Shown here: one piece after another, positions 27,815 through 37,900 of the stretch
How the letters are laid out: each line of letters opens with the position of its first letter
How positions within the stretch are numbered: the first letter of the stretch is position 1
Assembly: GCA_937980205.1 (NCBI GenBank)
Contig: CALJKW010000025.1
Coordinates: 70,970 to 134,969, forward strand
DNA length: 64,000 nt
Origin: an uncultured Myxococcales bacterium
GTDB lineage: Bacteria > Myxococcota > Myxococcia > Myxococcales > Myxococcaceae
Direction of reading: 5' to 3'
Made by a program: the position numbers and the translations under genes
The notes under the pieces: generated by a model
Databases searched by the model: none
What the model was told of the DNA's origin: nothing
Seen by the model: the letters and a program-made list of their open reading frames with translations, nothing else

Positions 27815-30397
27815 TCACCGCTTCACCAGGTCGACGCGGCGGTTGAGCGCGCGGCCCTCTTCGATGGTGTTGTCCGCGATCGGCCGCTCTTCACCGAAGC
27901 CCACCGCCTCGAGGCGCTTGGCCGAGACGCCGTGCGAGACGAGCCACTCCATCACCGCCTCGGCGCGCGCCTGCGAGAGCTTCTTGTTGTCGCCCTCCGA
28001 GCCGACGTCGTCGGTGTGGCCCTCGATGACGAGGCTCAAGGCCCGGTCCCTCTCGAGCATCTCCTTCACGGCTTTGAGCGCGCGCTCCGAGTCGGAGAGC
28101 AGCTTGGCGCTGCCGGTCTCGAAGCCGATGCCGCGCAGTGAGACGCGGCCCGCGGAGCTGAGCTCGCCGAAGGCGTCGTCGAGGTTCTCTTTCGGCACGC
28201 CGAGCGAGAGCACCTCGCCGCGCAGCGCGGGCGGAGGCGGCGCTCCGGGCACGATCGGCAGGAAGCACTCGAGCTCCGCGGCGCGCGCGATGGTGACCGG
28301 CTTGCCGGCCTCGACGACGCGCTGCACCTCGGGTTGAAGCGCCGGGTCCGCGAGCGGCCGGCCCGCGATGCGCTGGGCGCACAGGGCGCGACCTCCCTTG
28401 GCGCCTGCCGGGGGCTCGAACGAGAGGCGGTACACCACGCGGTGGTCGAGCTTGCGGATGACGAGCTTGTGCTCGGCGTCGATGGTGATGGCGTTCACGC
28501 GAGGGTCGAGCGCGATGGTCATCGGCCGCTTGTCCTTGTTGCTCTTCACCCTCACGTGCACCGCGCCGCGCCGCTGCATCGCGCCGTTGTCGAGCAGGAA
28601 GACGTAGAGCGCGTTCGCTCCGCTGATGTCGATGGGCTTCCTGCCCAGCTCGCCGAAGCGCGGCTCCTTCGCGTCGAGCACGAACGGCACCGTGTCGACG
28701 TTCACCGTGACGAGCTCCATGTCCTGCGCGCGCCGCCAGCCGTACGCGAACGTGAACGCGCCGTCGGCGCTCACCTGGTAGCGGAGCTTCGGGTCCAAGT
28801 CGATCTTCTGCACCCCGGGATGGCTCGCCACGTTGAAGCCGTGTGCCTGCGGCGTCAGCTCGAACGAGGTGTCCACCGGGTAGATGGCCTCGCGCTTCGT
28901 CGTCACGGTTTCGACCACGCGCGGCTCGACCTGCGGCTCGGGCGGAGGGTCCTCCGCCTCGACCGGCGGCTTCGGAGGCGGCAGCGGCACCAGCTTCGCC
29001 TCGAGCAGCGCGCGCGAGCCCGACTGCACCACGCGCGTGTCCTTGAACGGCCGGTAGCCCTCGAGCGTCACCTCGACGTCGAGCGCCTCGTTCGGAGCGA
29101 CCTTCACGTCGATGGGCGTCACCCCCGGCTGCGGCACGCCGCCGATGGCCACCTTCGCGCCCGGAGGGTCGGACGTCACCTGCAGCCTCGCCTTCGACAT
29201 CTGCACCCACGCGCCGGTGGTGAAGATGGCGGCGAGCGCGATGACGACGGCGACGGCGATGAGGATCATGGCGCGCGGCGCCTTCGTCTGCTGATCCGTC
29301 GCCTTCGTGAGCTGCTGGTAGGTCGGAGCGCGGGTGCGGTGCTTCGAGCGCTCGGCGACGGTGCGCGGGTCGGTGCGCTCGACCTCTCCGGTGTTGCGCG
29401 AGGTCGCGGCGCGCCGCCACATCGAGAGCTGATCGACGAAGCCCTGGGGCAGGTCGACGCGGCTGCCGCGCTTCTTCAGGTCGTCGGCGTACAGCCAGCC
29501 CATGAGCTGACCCATCGTCGCGGCGTTGAAGCCCGGCGCGATGCCGTACAGCAGGCGCTGCAGGGCGTCCTGCATCGCGTGCGCGTCGGGGAAGCGGTCG
29601 TCGCGGTTGGGCGCCATCGCGACGAGCACCGCGTCCTCGACCGGCTTGGGGATGTCGGAGTTCACCTCGAGCGGCCGCTTGAAATCGCCCTTCTCGATGC
29701 GGACGAGCACCTCGCCGGCGTGCTGGCCGCCGAACGGCAGCGCGCCGCACAGCATCTCGTACAGCACGATGCCGGTGGAGTAGACGTCGGTCCGCGCGTC
29801 GAGCGGGTCGATCTTCATCTGCTCGGGCGAGGCGTAGAGCAGCTTGCCCTTCCACACGCCCGGCTGGGTGAAGTCGCGCGTGTCGGTCACCGCCTTCGCG
29901 ATGCCGAAGTCGATGAGCTTCACCTCGCCCTCGAAGCCCACGATGACGTTCTGCGGCGACACGTCGCGGTGGATGAAGGCGAGCCGCTTGCCGTCGGGCC
30001 CGGTGCGCGTGTGCGCGTAGTGGAGCCCCTCGCACATGCGCACCGCCACGTAGAGCGCGAAGGGAATCGGCAGCGCGGGGAGGCCGGCCTGGGCGCCGCG
30101 CTTGAGCACCTTGCTCAGCGTGGGGCCGTCGACGAACTCCATCGCGAGGAAGTACTCGCCGTCGACCTCACCGAAGTCGAAGACCTGGGCGATGTTGCCG
30201 TGGCTGAAGGACGCGGCGATGCGCGCCTCGTTGACGAACATGCGCACGAACTCGGGGTCGTCGGCGAGCTCGGGGCGGATCCGCTTCACGACGACGGTCT
30301 TGGTGACGCCGGCTGCGCCCGTGAACGAGCCCAGCCACGTCTCGGCCATGCCGCCGGTGGCGATCTTCCGGGTGAGCTCGTACTTGCCGAATTGCAC
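27815..30397 (-). CDS. Fusion: Ser/Thr protein kinase + PEGA + OmpA-like peptidoglycan-binding domain
   Basis: Kinase domain at residues 1-285: Gly-rich loop KIATGGMAETW (11-21), Lys38, Glu57, HRDVSPQN (143-150) and DFG (163-165). A membrane helix follows at about 376-397. The periplasmic half starts with a PEGA domain (about 403-470, SDPPGAKVAIGGVPQPGVTP), passes a Pro/Glu linker and a beta-rich region, and ends with an OmpA C-terminal domain (757-860) bearing EGHTDDVGSEGDN and LSQARAEAV, which normally binds peptidoglycan. The kinase would act in the cytoplasm while its tail touches the wall. It is divergent, by 17 bases, from a TadE-like gene and upstream of TadG/TadE-like genes. GTG start at 30397. 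Confidence 0.93.
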   Translation of the reverse strand: MQFGKYELTRKIATGGMAETWLGSFTGAAGVTKTVVVKRIRPELADDPEFVRMFVNEARIAASFSHGNIAQVFDFGEVDGEYFLAMEFVDGPTLSKVLKRGAQAGLPALPIPFALYVAVRMCEGLHYAHTRTGPDGKRLAFIHRDVSPQNVIVGFEGEVKLIDFGIAKAVTDTRDFTQPGVWKGKLLYASPEQMKIDPLDARTDVYSTGIVLYEMLCGALPFGGQHAGEVLVRIEKGDFKRPLEVNSDIPKPVEDAVLVAMAPNRDDRFPDAHAMQDALQRLLYGIAPGFNAATMGQLMGWLYADDLKKRGSRVDLPQGFVDQLSMWRRAATSRNTGEVERTDPRTVAERSKHRTRAPTYQQLTKATDQQTKAPRAMILIAVAVVIALAAIFTTGAWVQMSKARLQVTSDPPGAKVAIGGVPQPGVTPIDVKVAPNEALDVEVTLEGYRPFKDTRVVQSGSRALLEAKLVPLPPPKPPVEAEDPPPEPQVEPRVVETVTTKREAIYPVDTSFELTPQAHGFNVASHPGVQKIDLDPKLRYQVSADGAFTFAYGWRRAQDMELVTVNVDTVPFVLDAKEPRFGELGRKPIDISGANALYVFLLDNGAMQRRGAVHVRVKSNKDKRPMTIALDPRVNAITIDAEHKLVIRKLDHRVVYRLSFEPPAGAKGGRALCAQRIAGRPLADPALQPEVQRVVEAGKPVTIARAAELECFLPIVPGAPPPPALRGEVLSLGVPKENLDDAFGELSSAGRVSLRGIGFETGSAKLLSDSERALKAVKEMLERDRALSLVIEGHTDDVGSEGDNKKLSQARAEAVMEWLVSHGVSAKRLEAVGFGEERPIADNTIEEGRALNRRVDLVKR

Positions 30398-30414
30398 GTC
30401 AGGCAGATGATCGG

Positions 30415-31230
30415 ATGGAAGACGAGCGCGCGGCGAGAGATTTTGTCATCGTGCAGCCCGTGGGACATCGGGAACAGGGTCAGGCCGTCGTCGAGACGGC
30501 GCTGTCGCTGCCGCTGGTGGTCTTCCTCGTCCTGGGGACGCTGCAGCTGTTCCTGCTCATGCAGGCGCGGCTCATCGCGCAGTACGCCGCGGGCCGCGCG
30601 GTGCACGCGGGGGTCACGTCGTTCGGCAACTGCGCGCGGATGACGGACGCGGCGATCCTCACGCTGATGCCGAGCTTCCACAACTACCTGGGCTCGGCGA
30701 CGCCGGGCGCGAGCCCGTCGGAGAAGCTCGCCAACGCGTTCGCGGCGCGGCGCGGGAACAAGTACGCCGGCACGGGGACGCCGCGCGATGGCTCGCCCGA
30801 CACCGGGTACAACGGCGACATCGTGTGGCTCTTCCGCGAGCAGCCGATCGCCTCGCAGGTGATCGCGTTCGCGGGCGGGCAGGACCTGAACTTCGACGAG
30901 CCGGGGCGCCCGATGCGGCTCGAGGTGCGCATGGTGTACTGGTTCCCGATGCGGGTGCCGTTCGCGGACTGGGTGATGACCCGCGCGTGGCTCGCCCAGT
31001 GGGGCCTGCTCGATTACGCGGCGCAGAGCCCGTACATGGTCCCGCGCGGGGCGAAGTGGCAGAAGACCAGCTCGTTCAACCCGCAGGCGATGATCAAGGA
31101 CGAGATGAAGCGGCGGGCCGACCGGCGCGAGTACGTGTTTCCCATCTCGCAGACGTACACGATGCGGATGATGACGCCCGCGGCGGCGCAGTACTTTCAG
31201 CAGCAGAATTGCCCGCCGCTGCCGCCTTAG
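30415..31230 (+). CDS. TadE-like protein, 271 aa
   Basis: The TadE motif is clear: GQAVVETALSLPLVVFLVLG, with Glu near residue 27 and a following hydrophobic helix. The exported part is about 220 residues with an aromatic-rich centre. The ATG at 30415 leaves only 17 bases to the divergent kinase start; a GTG at 30451 just before the motif would leave more room for promoters. The protein is a second TadE family member, on the opposite strand from the first, so the kinase gene is bracketed by Tad-like genes. Confidence 0.8.
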   Translation: MEDERAARDFVIVQPVGHREQGQAVVETALSLPLVVFLVLGTLQLFLLMQARLIAQYAAGRAVHAGVTSFGNCARMTDAAILTLMPSFHNYLGSATPGASPSEKLANAFAARRGNKYAGTGTPRDGSPDTGYNGDIVWLFREQPIASQVIAFAGGQDLNFDEPGRPMRLEVRMVYWFPMRVPFADWVMTRAWLAQWGLLDYAAQSPYMVPRGAKWQKTSSFNPQAMIKDEMKRRADRREYVFPISQTYTMRMMTPAAAQYFQQQNCPPLPP

Positions 31231-31237
31231 CAGGCTG

Positions 31238-31798
31238 TTAGAGGTCGATGCCGGCGTAGAGCTCGTCCACCGAGAGCTCGAGCTTCGGATCATCGAGGGT
31301 GACGCGCTCTCCGGCGACGAAGCTCTTCTCATCCCAACCGGCTTGCGTACGCCAGACCAGCGTCACCTGCTTCTGCCGGTGCGAGATGAAGAGGACGGCG
31401 CGGAGCGTCCCGAGCTGCTTGTAGTGCCGCAGCTTCTCGCCGCGGTCGTAGTCCTCGGTCGAGTCGCTGGTGACCTCGACGAGGATCGACGGATTGGTCG
31501 CGGCGTTCGCGTCGATCTTCGCTGGCTGCAAGCCGCCGCACACCACGGTGGCGTCGGGATACGTCGTGAGGTCGGTGTTCTCGATGCGAACCTTCAGATC
31601 TGAGCTGTAGACGATGCAGCGGCCCTTCAGCTGGTCACGAAGCAGCGCGGCCGTCGCGACTGCCAGCGCAGCGTGTTGCGGCGTGCCGCCAGCCATCGCG
31701 TAAATCTCGCCGTGGCAGTACTCGAGCTTGAGGTCGCTGTCCTCGAGCGCCATCAGGTACTGCTCGTAGCTGTAGTGAAGCCGCCGCGCGGTCGTCAT
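31238..31798 (-). CDS. Uma2 family putative nuclease (DUF820)
   Basis: The 186-residue protein has the Uma2 pattern: YSYEQYLMALEDSDLKLEYCHGEIYAMAGG near the N-terminus, then YPDATVVCGG, PSILVEVTSDSTEDYDRGEKLRHYKQLG. The acidic and lysine residues (PDATV, EVTS, K in EKLRHY) mirror the PD-(D/E)xK-like fold. Family members are called restriction-endonuclease-like, but activity is seldom shown. The ATG overlaps the stop of the upstream NlpC-like gene by four bases (ATGA), suggesting coupled translation. Confidence 0.88.
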   Translation of the reverse strand: MTTARRLHYSYEQYLMALEDSDLKLEYCHGEIYAMAGGTPQHAALAVATAALLRDQLKGRCIVYSSDLKVRIENTDLTTYPDATVVCGGLQPAKIDANAATNPSILVEVTSDSTEDYDRGEKLRHYKQLGTLRAVLFISHRQKQVTLVWRTQAGWDEKSFVAGERVTLDDPKLELSVDELYAGIDL

Positions 31799-32409
31799 CT
31801 ACCGCCGAGTATAACGTCCCACGACGCGTAGCCGGCGAAGAGCTCGCCGGTGAGCGCCGCCGGCCCCGCGCGAGAGCGCATGCGCAGCCAGTCGTTGACG
31901 GTCTTGTCTTTCGGTCGGCGCGGGTTGAGCCGCTCCTTCGTGACGCCGCGGCCGCTGCGGTGGACGAAGACGACGGTACCGTCGGCCTCGATGCTCTCGA
32001 CGACACCGATGTGCGTGAGGCCGTCGTCGCGGCGGCCGTCGCGGTCGCGGTCGTAGGTCTCTTTGAAGAAGACGAGGTCGCCGGGCTCGGGAGTCCGCTT
32101 GTGCAGCGCCTTCTTCTGCTTCGCGGCGTACCAGATGGCGGTGACTCCGTTGGTGCCACGCGTGCCGTCGGCCGGCATCAGCTCGTGGCCGGCGCGGCCG
32201 TACGCGTAGCGCGCCAGGCCGGTGCAGTCGTCGGGCAGCTTCGTGACGGCTTTGAGGGACTGAAGGCCGACGAGCGCGTCGGCGTGGTCGGCGATGCGGT
32301 CTCCGTCGTCGATGACGTCGGCGGAGACGGTCAGCTCGGTGACGGCGACCTCGTCTCTCACCGGGGCGCTCGCACAACCACACATCATGAAGAGCGCGAG
32401 GTACCGCAT
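31795..32409 (-). CDS. NlpC/P60 or CHAP-like lipoprotein hydrolase
   Basis: The first 20 residues (MRYLALFMMCGCASAPV) form a lipoprotein signal with two possible acceptor cysteines. The catalytic core has DDCTGLARYAYG (nucleophile Cys), a buried segment TPEPGDLVFFKETYDRD and LTHIGVVESIEADG (catalytic His), then VHRSGRG. This arrangement fits papain-like peptidoglycan endopeptidases. A longer start at 32430 (MRNTLPRMRYL) is possible. Its chosen start is 19 bases from the divergent coiled-coil gene start. Likely in the periplasm or outer membrane. Confidence 0.8.
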   Translation of the reverse strand: MRYLALFMMCGCASAPVRDEVAVTELTVSADVIDDGDRIADHADALVGLQSLKAVTKLPDDCTGLARYAYGRAGHELMPADGTRGTNGVTAIWYAAKQKKALHKRTPEPGDLVFFKETYDRDRDGRRDDGLTHIGVVESIEADGTVVFVHRSGRGVTKERLNPRRPKDKTVNDWLRMRSRAGPAALTGELFAGYASWDVILGGR

Positions 32410-32428
32410 GCGCGGTAATGTGTTGCGC

Positions 32429-32797
32429 ATGTGGCTGACGGTGATCATCTCGCTCGCGCTGACCCAGGGACGGGTGGAGATCATCAAGGGCGGCACGAAG
32501 AAGAAAAGGCCCGCTGTGGTCGCACCTGCCGAGACGTCGCAGAGCCGGGACGACAAGGCCGCCGCCGAGCTCGCCGCGAAAGAGAAGGCGCTCGAGGAGA
32601 AAGAGAAGGCGGTCGACGCGCGCGCGCAGGACCTCGAGAAGAAGCAGAAGGACCTCGACGAGCGCGAGGAGAAGCTGCAAGCCGAGAAGGAAGAAGAGAA
32701 GAAGCGCCAGACCGTGCAGCGGCAGCAGGCCGAGAAGCTGCAGCGCGACCAGGGCGCGGCGATGGGCCAGATTACGGACGCGCTCAACGGGAACTGA
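32429..32797 (+). CDS. Exported coiled-coil protein, 122 aa
   Basis: The product begins MWLTVIISLALTQG, a signal peptide, then a basic stretch (KGGTKKKRP). Residues about 40-115 form a strong charged coiled coil rich in Glu, Lys and Gln (AAKEKALEEKEKAVDARAQD). An ATG at 32408 would add seven residues but reduce signal-peptide quality. It overlaps the thioesterase gene by one base (TGATG), so both are likely expressed together. Function is unknown; periplasmic location is inferred. Confidence 0.7.
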   Translation: MWLTVIISLALTQGRVEIIKGGTKKKRPAVVAPAETSQSRDDKAAAELAAKEKALEEKEKAVDARAQDLEKKQKDLDEREEKLQAEKEEEKKRQTVQRQQAEKLQRDQGAAMGQITDALNGN

Positions 32798-33294
32798 TGG
32801 GCCGCTGGGACGACGTCACCGCTCACGTCGAGCACCGCATCACCTTCTCCGAGACCGACGGCCTCGGCTTCGCGCACCACCGCTGCGTCGTCGTCTGGTT
32901 CGAGCAGGCGCGCGAGGCGTTCTTCCGCCGCTTCGGCGTGCCGGCCGTCGAGCTGTACCGCAAAGGCTGGCTGCTCGCGGTGCGGCAGCTCAACGTCCGC
33001 TACGACAGCTTCCTGGGCTACGAGGACCAGCTCTCGATTCGCGTCGCCCTCACCAAGCTCGGCCGCGTCGCGTGCGACTTCCATTACCGCGTCGACAACC
33101 TGACGACCGGCAAGCTCGCCGTCCGCGGGCACACGAACCTGGTGGCCGTCGACGACAAGGGCAAAGGCCAGCCGCCCGCGCTGTCGCGCATTCACTTCGA
33201 CCGCGCGCCGTTCGAGAAGCTGCTGGTGAACCCCGACGAGCTGTACGACGCGCCGCAGGGCGCGTGGAAGCCGCCGCGCTGGGACCCGGAGTAG
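32797..33294 (+). CDS. Acyl-CoA thioesterase, 4HBT/YbgC-like hotdog fold
   Basis: The protein carries the 4-hydroxybenzoyl-CoA thioesterase signature: ITFSETDGLGFAHHRCVVVWFEQARE, with the conserved acidic residue before the first strand helix. A second block VRQLNVRYDSFLGYEDQLSIRV follows, as in YbgC/FadM. It probably hydrolyses short or medium acyl-CoA thioesters in the cytoplasm. Length (165 aa) is a little over the family norm because of the C-terminal tail (LLVNPDELYDAPQ). It is coupled to the upstream coiled-coil gene. Confidence 0.88.
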   Translation: MGRWDDVTAHVEHRITFSETDGLGFAHHRCVVVWFEQAREAFFRRFGVPAVELYRKGWLLAVRQLNVRYDSFLGYEDQLSIRVALTKLGRVACDFHYRVDNLTTGKLAVRGHTNLVAVDDKGKGQPPALSRIHFDRAPFEKLLVNPDELYDAPQGAWKPPRWDPE

Positions 33295-33598
33295 GCTTTT
33301 CGTAAGGGCGCGATGCGGCCGACGAACGCGTCCGTCGAGGCCGTCGAGCCGTATATGTCGAACGGTTTGGTCGTCGATGCCGCCGTTCGTCTCCACCGAG
33401 GGGAACAGCGCGTAGCCCGAGCCCGGCGTGATCGGTGGCAGCCACGACGCGGGTGTCCTTGGTGCGAACGGCCGCGACCGGTGTGAGGCAGGCAAAGTGA
33501 AACGCGTCGGTGACGCGGAAGCTCGCACCCCCTGGACGGCGCAGCGCGCGCGCCGGTATGCGAGCGGCCGAAGTTCGGGGAACCGAGGAAGACAATCG
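33295..33598. other. 304-base gap without a recognised gene
   Basis: Long open frames cross this stretch on both strands, but they are Arg/Pro/Ser-rich and look like high-GC noise. No RNA gene, terminator with a T-run, or repeat is visible. It presumably carries the promoter of the lipoprotein gene starting at 33599. Confidence 0.4.
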
Positions 33599-34879
33599 AT
33601 GAAGACCTCGCGAACCCACCTGCTCTTCGCAGGCGCGTTGCTTTGCATTGCCTGCTCGCCATCTCCGAGTGACCCTGTCGGTGACCTGCTGACCGTCGTT
33701 GGCCGAGTCCTCGACGACGCGGGAAGGCCGATGTCGGGGGCAACCGTCATCGTCCGCGGAAAGTCGCCGACCACGACGGACGCCGATGGGCGCTTCGCCG
33801 TCGCGGACGTCGAGGCGCCATACGACATCTCCGTGCTCCAGTCCGTAGGACAGTCCGCCTACGTCACGGCGTACACCGGCTTGAGGCGCGCCGACCCGCG
33901 CCTGTACGCGTCGGGGCCGGTGCGCGGCCGACAGCACGTCGCGAGTGTCAGCGGAGAGCTCCGTGGCAGCGCCGACTTCCCCTCACCAGTCTCGGGGAAC
34001 CGGAGCACGTTCGTGGCGTTCACGAGCCCCGACCGCGGGCGCGGGCAAGCCAGGCCGTACGCGCGTCCGTACTCGGTCGGCGTCGGGTGGGACGGGCCCG
34101 ACACCACGACGGGGACGCTGCACGCGCTGCAGTGGGACGGCATCGGGCGCAAGACGTTCGTTGGCTACGGCCGGCGTGATGACGTGCTCGTCGCGCGTGA
34201 CAACACTGCCACGATGAAGGACATCGTGCTCTCGCCCGTCCCGACGCGGCAGCTCAGCGGCACCATCAACCTCCCGGCCGGTTTCAGGGTCGACAGGACG
34301 GCGCTCGAACTCATGCTCGACGAGGACCCCGTCTTCCTCAGCGGAGAGAGCGGCCACACGACAGCCTTCGTCTATGACACCCCCGCCTTCCCCGGCGCGT
34401 CCTTTCGCGCGACGGTGCTCGCTCTAGCGCCGGGACAGGGGCAGTGGGAGCTGCGATCGACCTTGCTCGCGAAGGGCGGCCTGGGAGCGTCTTCGACCGT
34501 CACCTTCGACTTCGTGGAGCCGCCGACACAGCTCATGCCTGTCGACGCGGCGTCCGGCATCGACCTCGCGAGCCAGGACTTCAGCTGGTCCCCGATGGGC
34601 GCGGCGGGCGTCTACATCCTCTGGGTCAAGATCGATCACCGCATCCACGTCTCGGTCTTCACCGAAGGGACGAGCGCGCGCCTTCCATCGACCGCGGAGC
34701 TCGGCCTGGGGACCATCGCTTCCGGCCTGAACGCGACCTGGGGGGTGACGGGCGGGTTGGGCGCTGCGCGCACCGTCGAGGCGATGGTCGCCACGGACCA
34801 CCCCTATGCCGCACTCACCACCGACGGCGCCGACGTCCGCATCGCACAGTGCAGCTCGCGCGACTTCACGACGAAGTAG
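33599..34879 (+). CDS. Lipoprotein with carboxypeptidase-regulatory-like domain, 426 aa
   Basis: ATG at 33599 gives a lipoprotein signal (MKTSRTHLLFAGALLCIACS) with acceptor Cys about residue 19. Next comes a beta-sandwich domain like CarboxypepD_reg (VVGRVLDDAGRPMSGATVIV, TTTDADGRFAVADV). The remainder has fibronectin-like strands (QLSGTINLPAGFRVDRTA) and a C-terminal segment ending in CSSRDFTTK. Similar multidomain lipoproteins are common on myxobacterial surfaces. No enzymatic motif is seen. Confidence 0.72.
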   Translation: MKTSRTHLLFAGALLCIACSPSPSDPVGDLLTVVGRVLDDAGRPMSGATVIVRGKSPTTTDADGRFAVADVEAPYDISVLQSVGQSAYVTAYTGLRRADPRLYASGPVRGRQHVASVSGELRGSADFPSPVSGNRSTFVAFTSPDRGRGQARPYARPYSVGVGWDGPDTTTGTLHALQWDGIGRKTFVGYGRRDDVLVARDNTATMKDIVLSPVPTRQLSGTINLPAGFRVDRTALELMLDEDPVFLSGESGHTTAFVYDTPAFPGASFRATVLALAPGQGQWELRSTLLAKGGLGASSTVTFDFVEPPTQLMPVDAASGIDLASQDFSWSPMGAAGVYILWVKIDHRIHVSVFTEGTSARLPSTAELGLGTIASGLNATWGVTGGLGAARTVEAMVATDHPYAALTTDGADVRIAQCSSRDFTTK

Positions 34880-34939
34880 GTCAGGGTCGACCCTCTCCAA
34901 CGAGAGCGGCGCGCAGCACATATACTGCGCGCCCTCTCG

Positions 34940-37900
34940 ATGGCGCAGGTCCGGTACGGAGACAAATCGTTCGAATGGGCGAGCGGCGAGTCGTTGCTCG
35001 ACTGCCTCGAGCGCAACGGCGTGGACGTGCCGTCGTCGTGTCGCAGCGGCGCGTGCCACTCGTGCCTGGTGAAGGTCGTCGAAGGCCCCATCTCTCCCGT
35101 CGCGCAGCTCGGCCTCAAAGAGACGTGGAAGCAGCAGAACCTGTGCATGTCGTGCGTGAGCACCGAGCACGCGGACGTGACGGTGGCGCCGAGCGACACG
35201 AGCGTGCAGGTGAAGGCGCGCGTCGTGGCGAAGCACCACCTCGGGCGCGACGTGGTGCGGCTGCACCTGCGCACCGACGCCGCGTTCGCGGTGCGGGCCG
35301 GCCAGTTCGTGAACCTCACGCGTCCGCGCGACGGGCTCACGCGCTCGTATTCGGTGGCGAGCATCGAGACCGACGGTCACGTCGAGCTGCACGTGCGCGT
35401 GGTGCCGAACGGGAAGATGTCGCAGTGGGTGCACTCGGAGCTGCGCGAGGGCCAGGAGGTCTCGCTGCGCGGCCCCACCGGAGACTGCTTCTACGCCGAG
35501 GGCCGGCCTGATCAGCCGCTCGTGCTCGTCGGCACCGGCACCGGCCTCGCGCCGCTCGTCGGCGTCGCGCGCGACGCGCTGGCCAGGAACCACCGCGGCT
35601 CCATCACGCTGATTCACGGCGGCCGCACTCCGCCGGACCTGTACCTCGACGCCGAGCTGCGCAAGCTCGCGCGGCAGCACCCGAACTTCCGCTATCTGCC
35701 CGTGCTCTCGGGAGACGTCGAGCTGCCCGGCGTGCCGAAAGGCCACGTCGACCGCGTGCTCACGCAGCAGTTCCCCTCGCTCGCCGGGTTCCGCGCCTTC
35801 CTCTGCGGCAGCCCGAAGATGGTCCGCGACGTGCGCGCGCTCATCTACAAGCTCGGCGCGTCGCTCGACGACATCTTCGCGGACGCGTTCATCCCGGCGC
35901 CTCCGCCGAAGGTGGCGCCGGCCGCTGCTCCGGGCGCGGCGGTCCCGCTGCCGGTGCTGTCGAGCAAGCCGTTTCAGGTGAAGCAGGGCACTCCCAAGAT
36001 GCAGAAGGTGCGCTTCGCGATTCAGGCGCTCATCTTCTCCGGCTTCCTCGCGCAGGCGGTGCTGTTCTACGCGGCGTCGTTCAAGCCGTTCGGCTCGATG
36101 CTGCCGTTCATGGCGTACGACTCGCTCGGCCACATGGTCGTGTCTTCGACGCTGGTGGTGTGGGCGACGCTGTTCCTCGCGGTGTTCATCTTCGGCCGCT
36201 TCGCGTGCGGTTGGCTGTGCCCCATCGGCTTTTTGCAGGACGCCGGCGAGAAGGTGCTCAAGGCGCTGAAGGTGCAGCTGCCCAAGCCCATGCGACAGTC
36301 GAACGCGGTGCGCTTCGGCATGAGCGCGCTCGTGCTCGGGCACTTCGTGGTGATGCCGGTGCTCGCGATGCCGGTGCGCGTGTGGCAGTTCGACTGGCTC
36401 TTCCGCGAGCCGTGGCTGCTCGGCTTCCCGTTCCGCGCCGGCCTGTTCACGCTCGACCTGCTCCTGCTCTTCACCGTCGTCGGCCTGGTGCTGCCGTACT
36501 TCTTCGGGCCGAGGCCGTACTGCAAGATGGTCTGCGAGACCGGGTACCTGTTCGACCTCACCTCCCGCTACGCGTTCGGTCGCGTGCGCCGCAACGAGGG
36601 CTTCGAGCGCGACACGTGCCTGTCGTGCCAGCGCTGCAGCAACATCTGCCCGCAGGGCATCAACGTGTTCGAAGAGGTGCACCTGTTCGACCGCGTCGTG
36701 TCGTCGGGCTGCGTGTCGTGCATGCAGTGCGTGAACACGTGCCCGAACGAGACCATCGTCTACAGCTTGCGCAAGAAGGCCGCCGACACGGGGCGCGTCG
36801 TCGGCTACCTCGCGGCGCTGCAGACGAAGGCGTCGGACCTGCCCCGCTACTTCCTCACCGGAGTCGGCGCGCTCACCGGCGCCTTCATCGGCTTCATCGT
36901 GCTGCCGCCGTCGTACTTCCACACGTACGCGATGTTCGCCTCGCTCGGCGGCCTGCTCGGCTTCCTCGTCTGGCGCGGCGTCGCGGTCGCGTTCCGGCCG
37001 TGGCTGTCGAAGTGGTTCCCCGAGGCCCACGTCTCGCAGGTGGAGAAGGAGCGCGCGGCGCGGCTCGTACCGCTCTCGGCGGAAGAGCGGCGCAGCAGCG
37101 AGGGCGGCACGGCGGCCTCGACGGGCTCGCGGAAGGCCGTCGCGGTGGCGGGGTTCGCGGTGTTCGTCGGCGCGTGGGTGTCGGTGGGGTTCGTGTCGTC
37201 GAGCGTGCCTCCGCGCATCGGCACGCTGGACGAGCTGCCGGCGGCGACGCTCTCGCCCGCGGCGCGATCGGGGCAGTTCTACCTCGGCGTGCCGACGGAG
37301 ACGTCGTCCGAGGTGACGCAGAAGACCTACGCAGGGCTGCGCGAGGCGCTCAACGGCAAGCTCGCCGAGGACGTGCGCGTGTGGAGAGCAGACTCGTACG
37401 GCGCGCTCGCCATCGCGCTCGAGCACGAGAAGCTCGACGCTGCGTTCTTGCCTGCGGCGTCGGCGCACGCGCTGCTCAAGCGGACGAAGGTGCACGTCAT
37501 CGCGCAGACGACGTACGGCGGCAGCGCGACCTACAACGGGCTGCTGGTGGCGCGCGCCGACGTGCAGCCGACGCCCGAGGGCCTGCGCGGCGCGCGCATC
37601 GCGCTGGGGCAGCTGGACTCGCTGTCGGGCTACCTCGCGCCCGTGTGGTGGCTCGAGCGGCAGGGCGTGAAGCTGCAAGACTTCGGAGAGGTCGTCTTCG
37701 CTTCGAATCACAACCAGGCCGTGTCGCTGCTCGCGAAGGACCGCGTCGACGTCGCCGCCACGTTCGAGTCGGGGCTGAAGGTGTTCCTCGAGAGGAACCC
37801 CGACGTGAAGGTGCAGGTGCTCAAGCGCTTCAACAAGCTGCCGAACGCGGTGCTCGTCACGCGCGCCTCGATGGGCGAGCCGCAGCGCATGGCCCTGCTC

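Noticed and set aside
33295..33598. Open frame on the minus strand with the peptide TPGSGYALFPSVETNGG, considered as a gene remnant.
   Set aside because: It is part of a long Arg/Pro-rich frame typical of high-GC noise and lacks any domain or start with a ribosome site.
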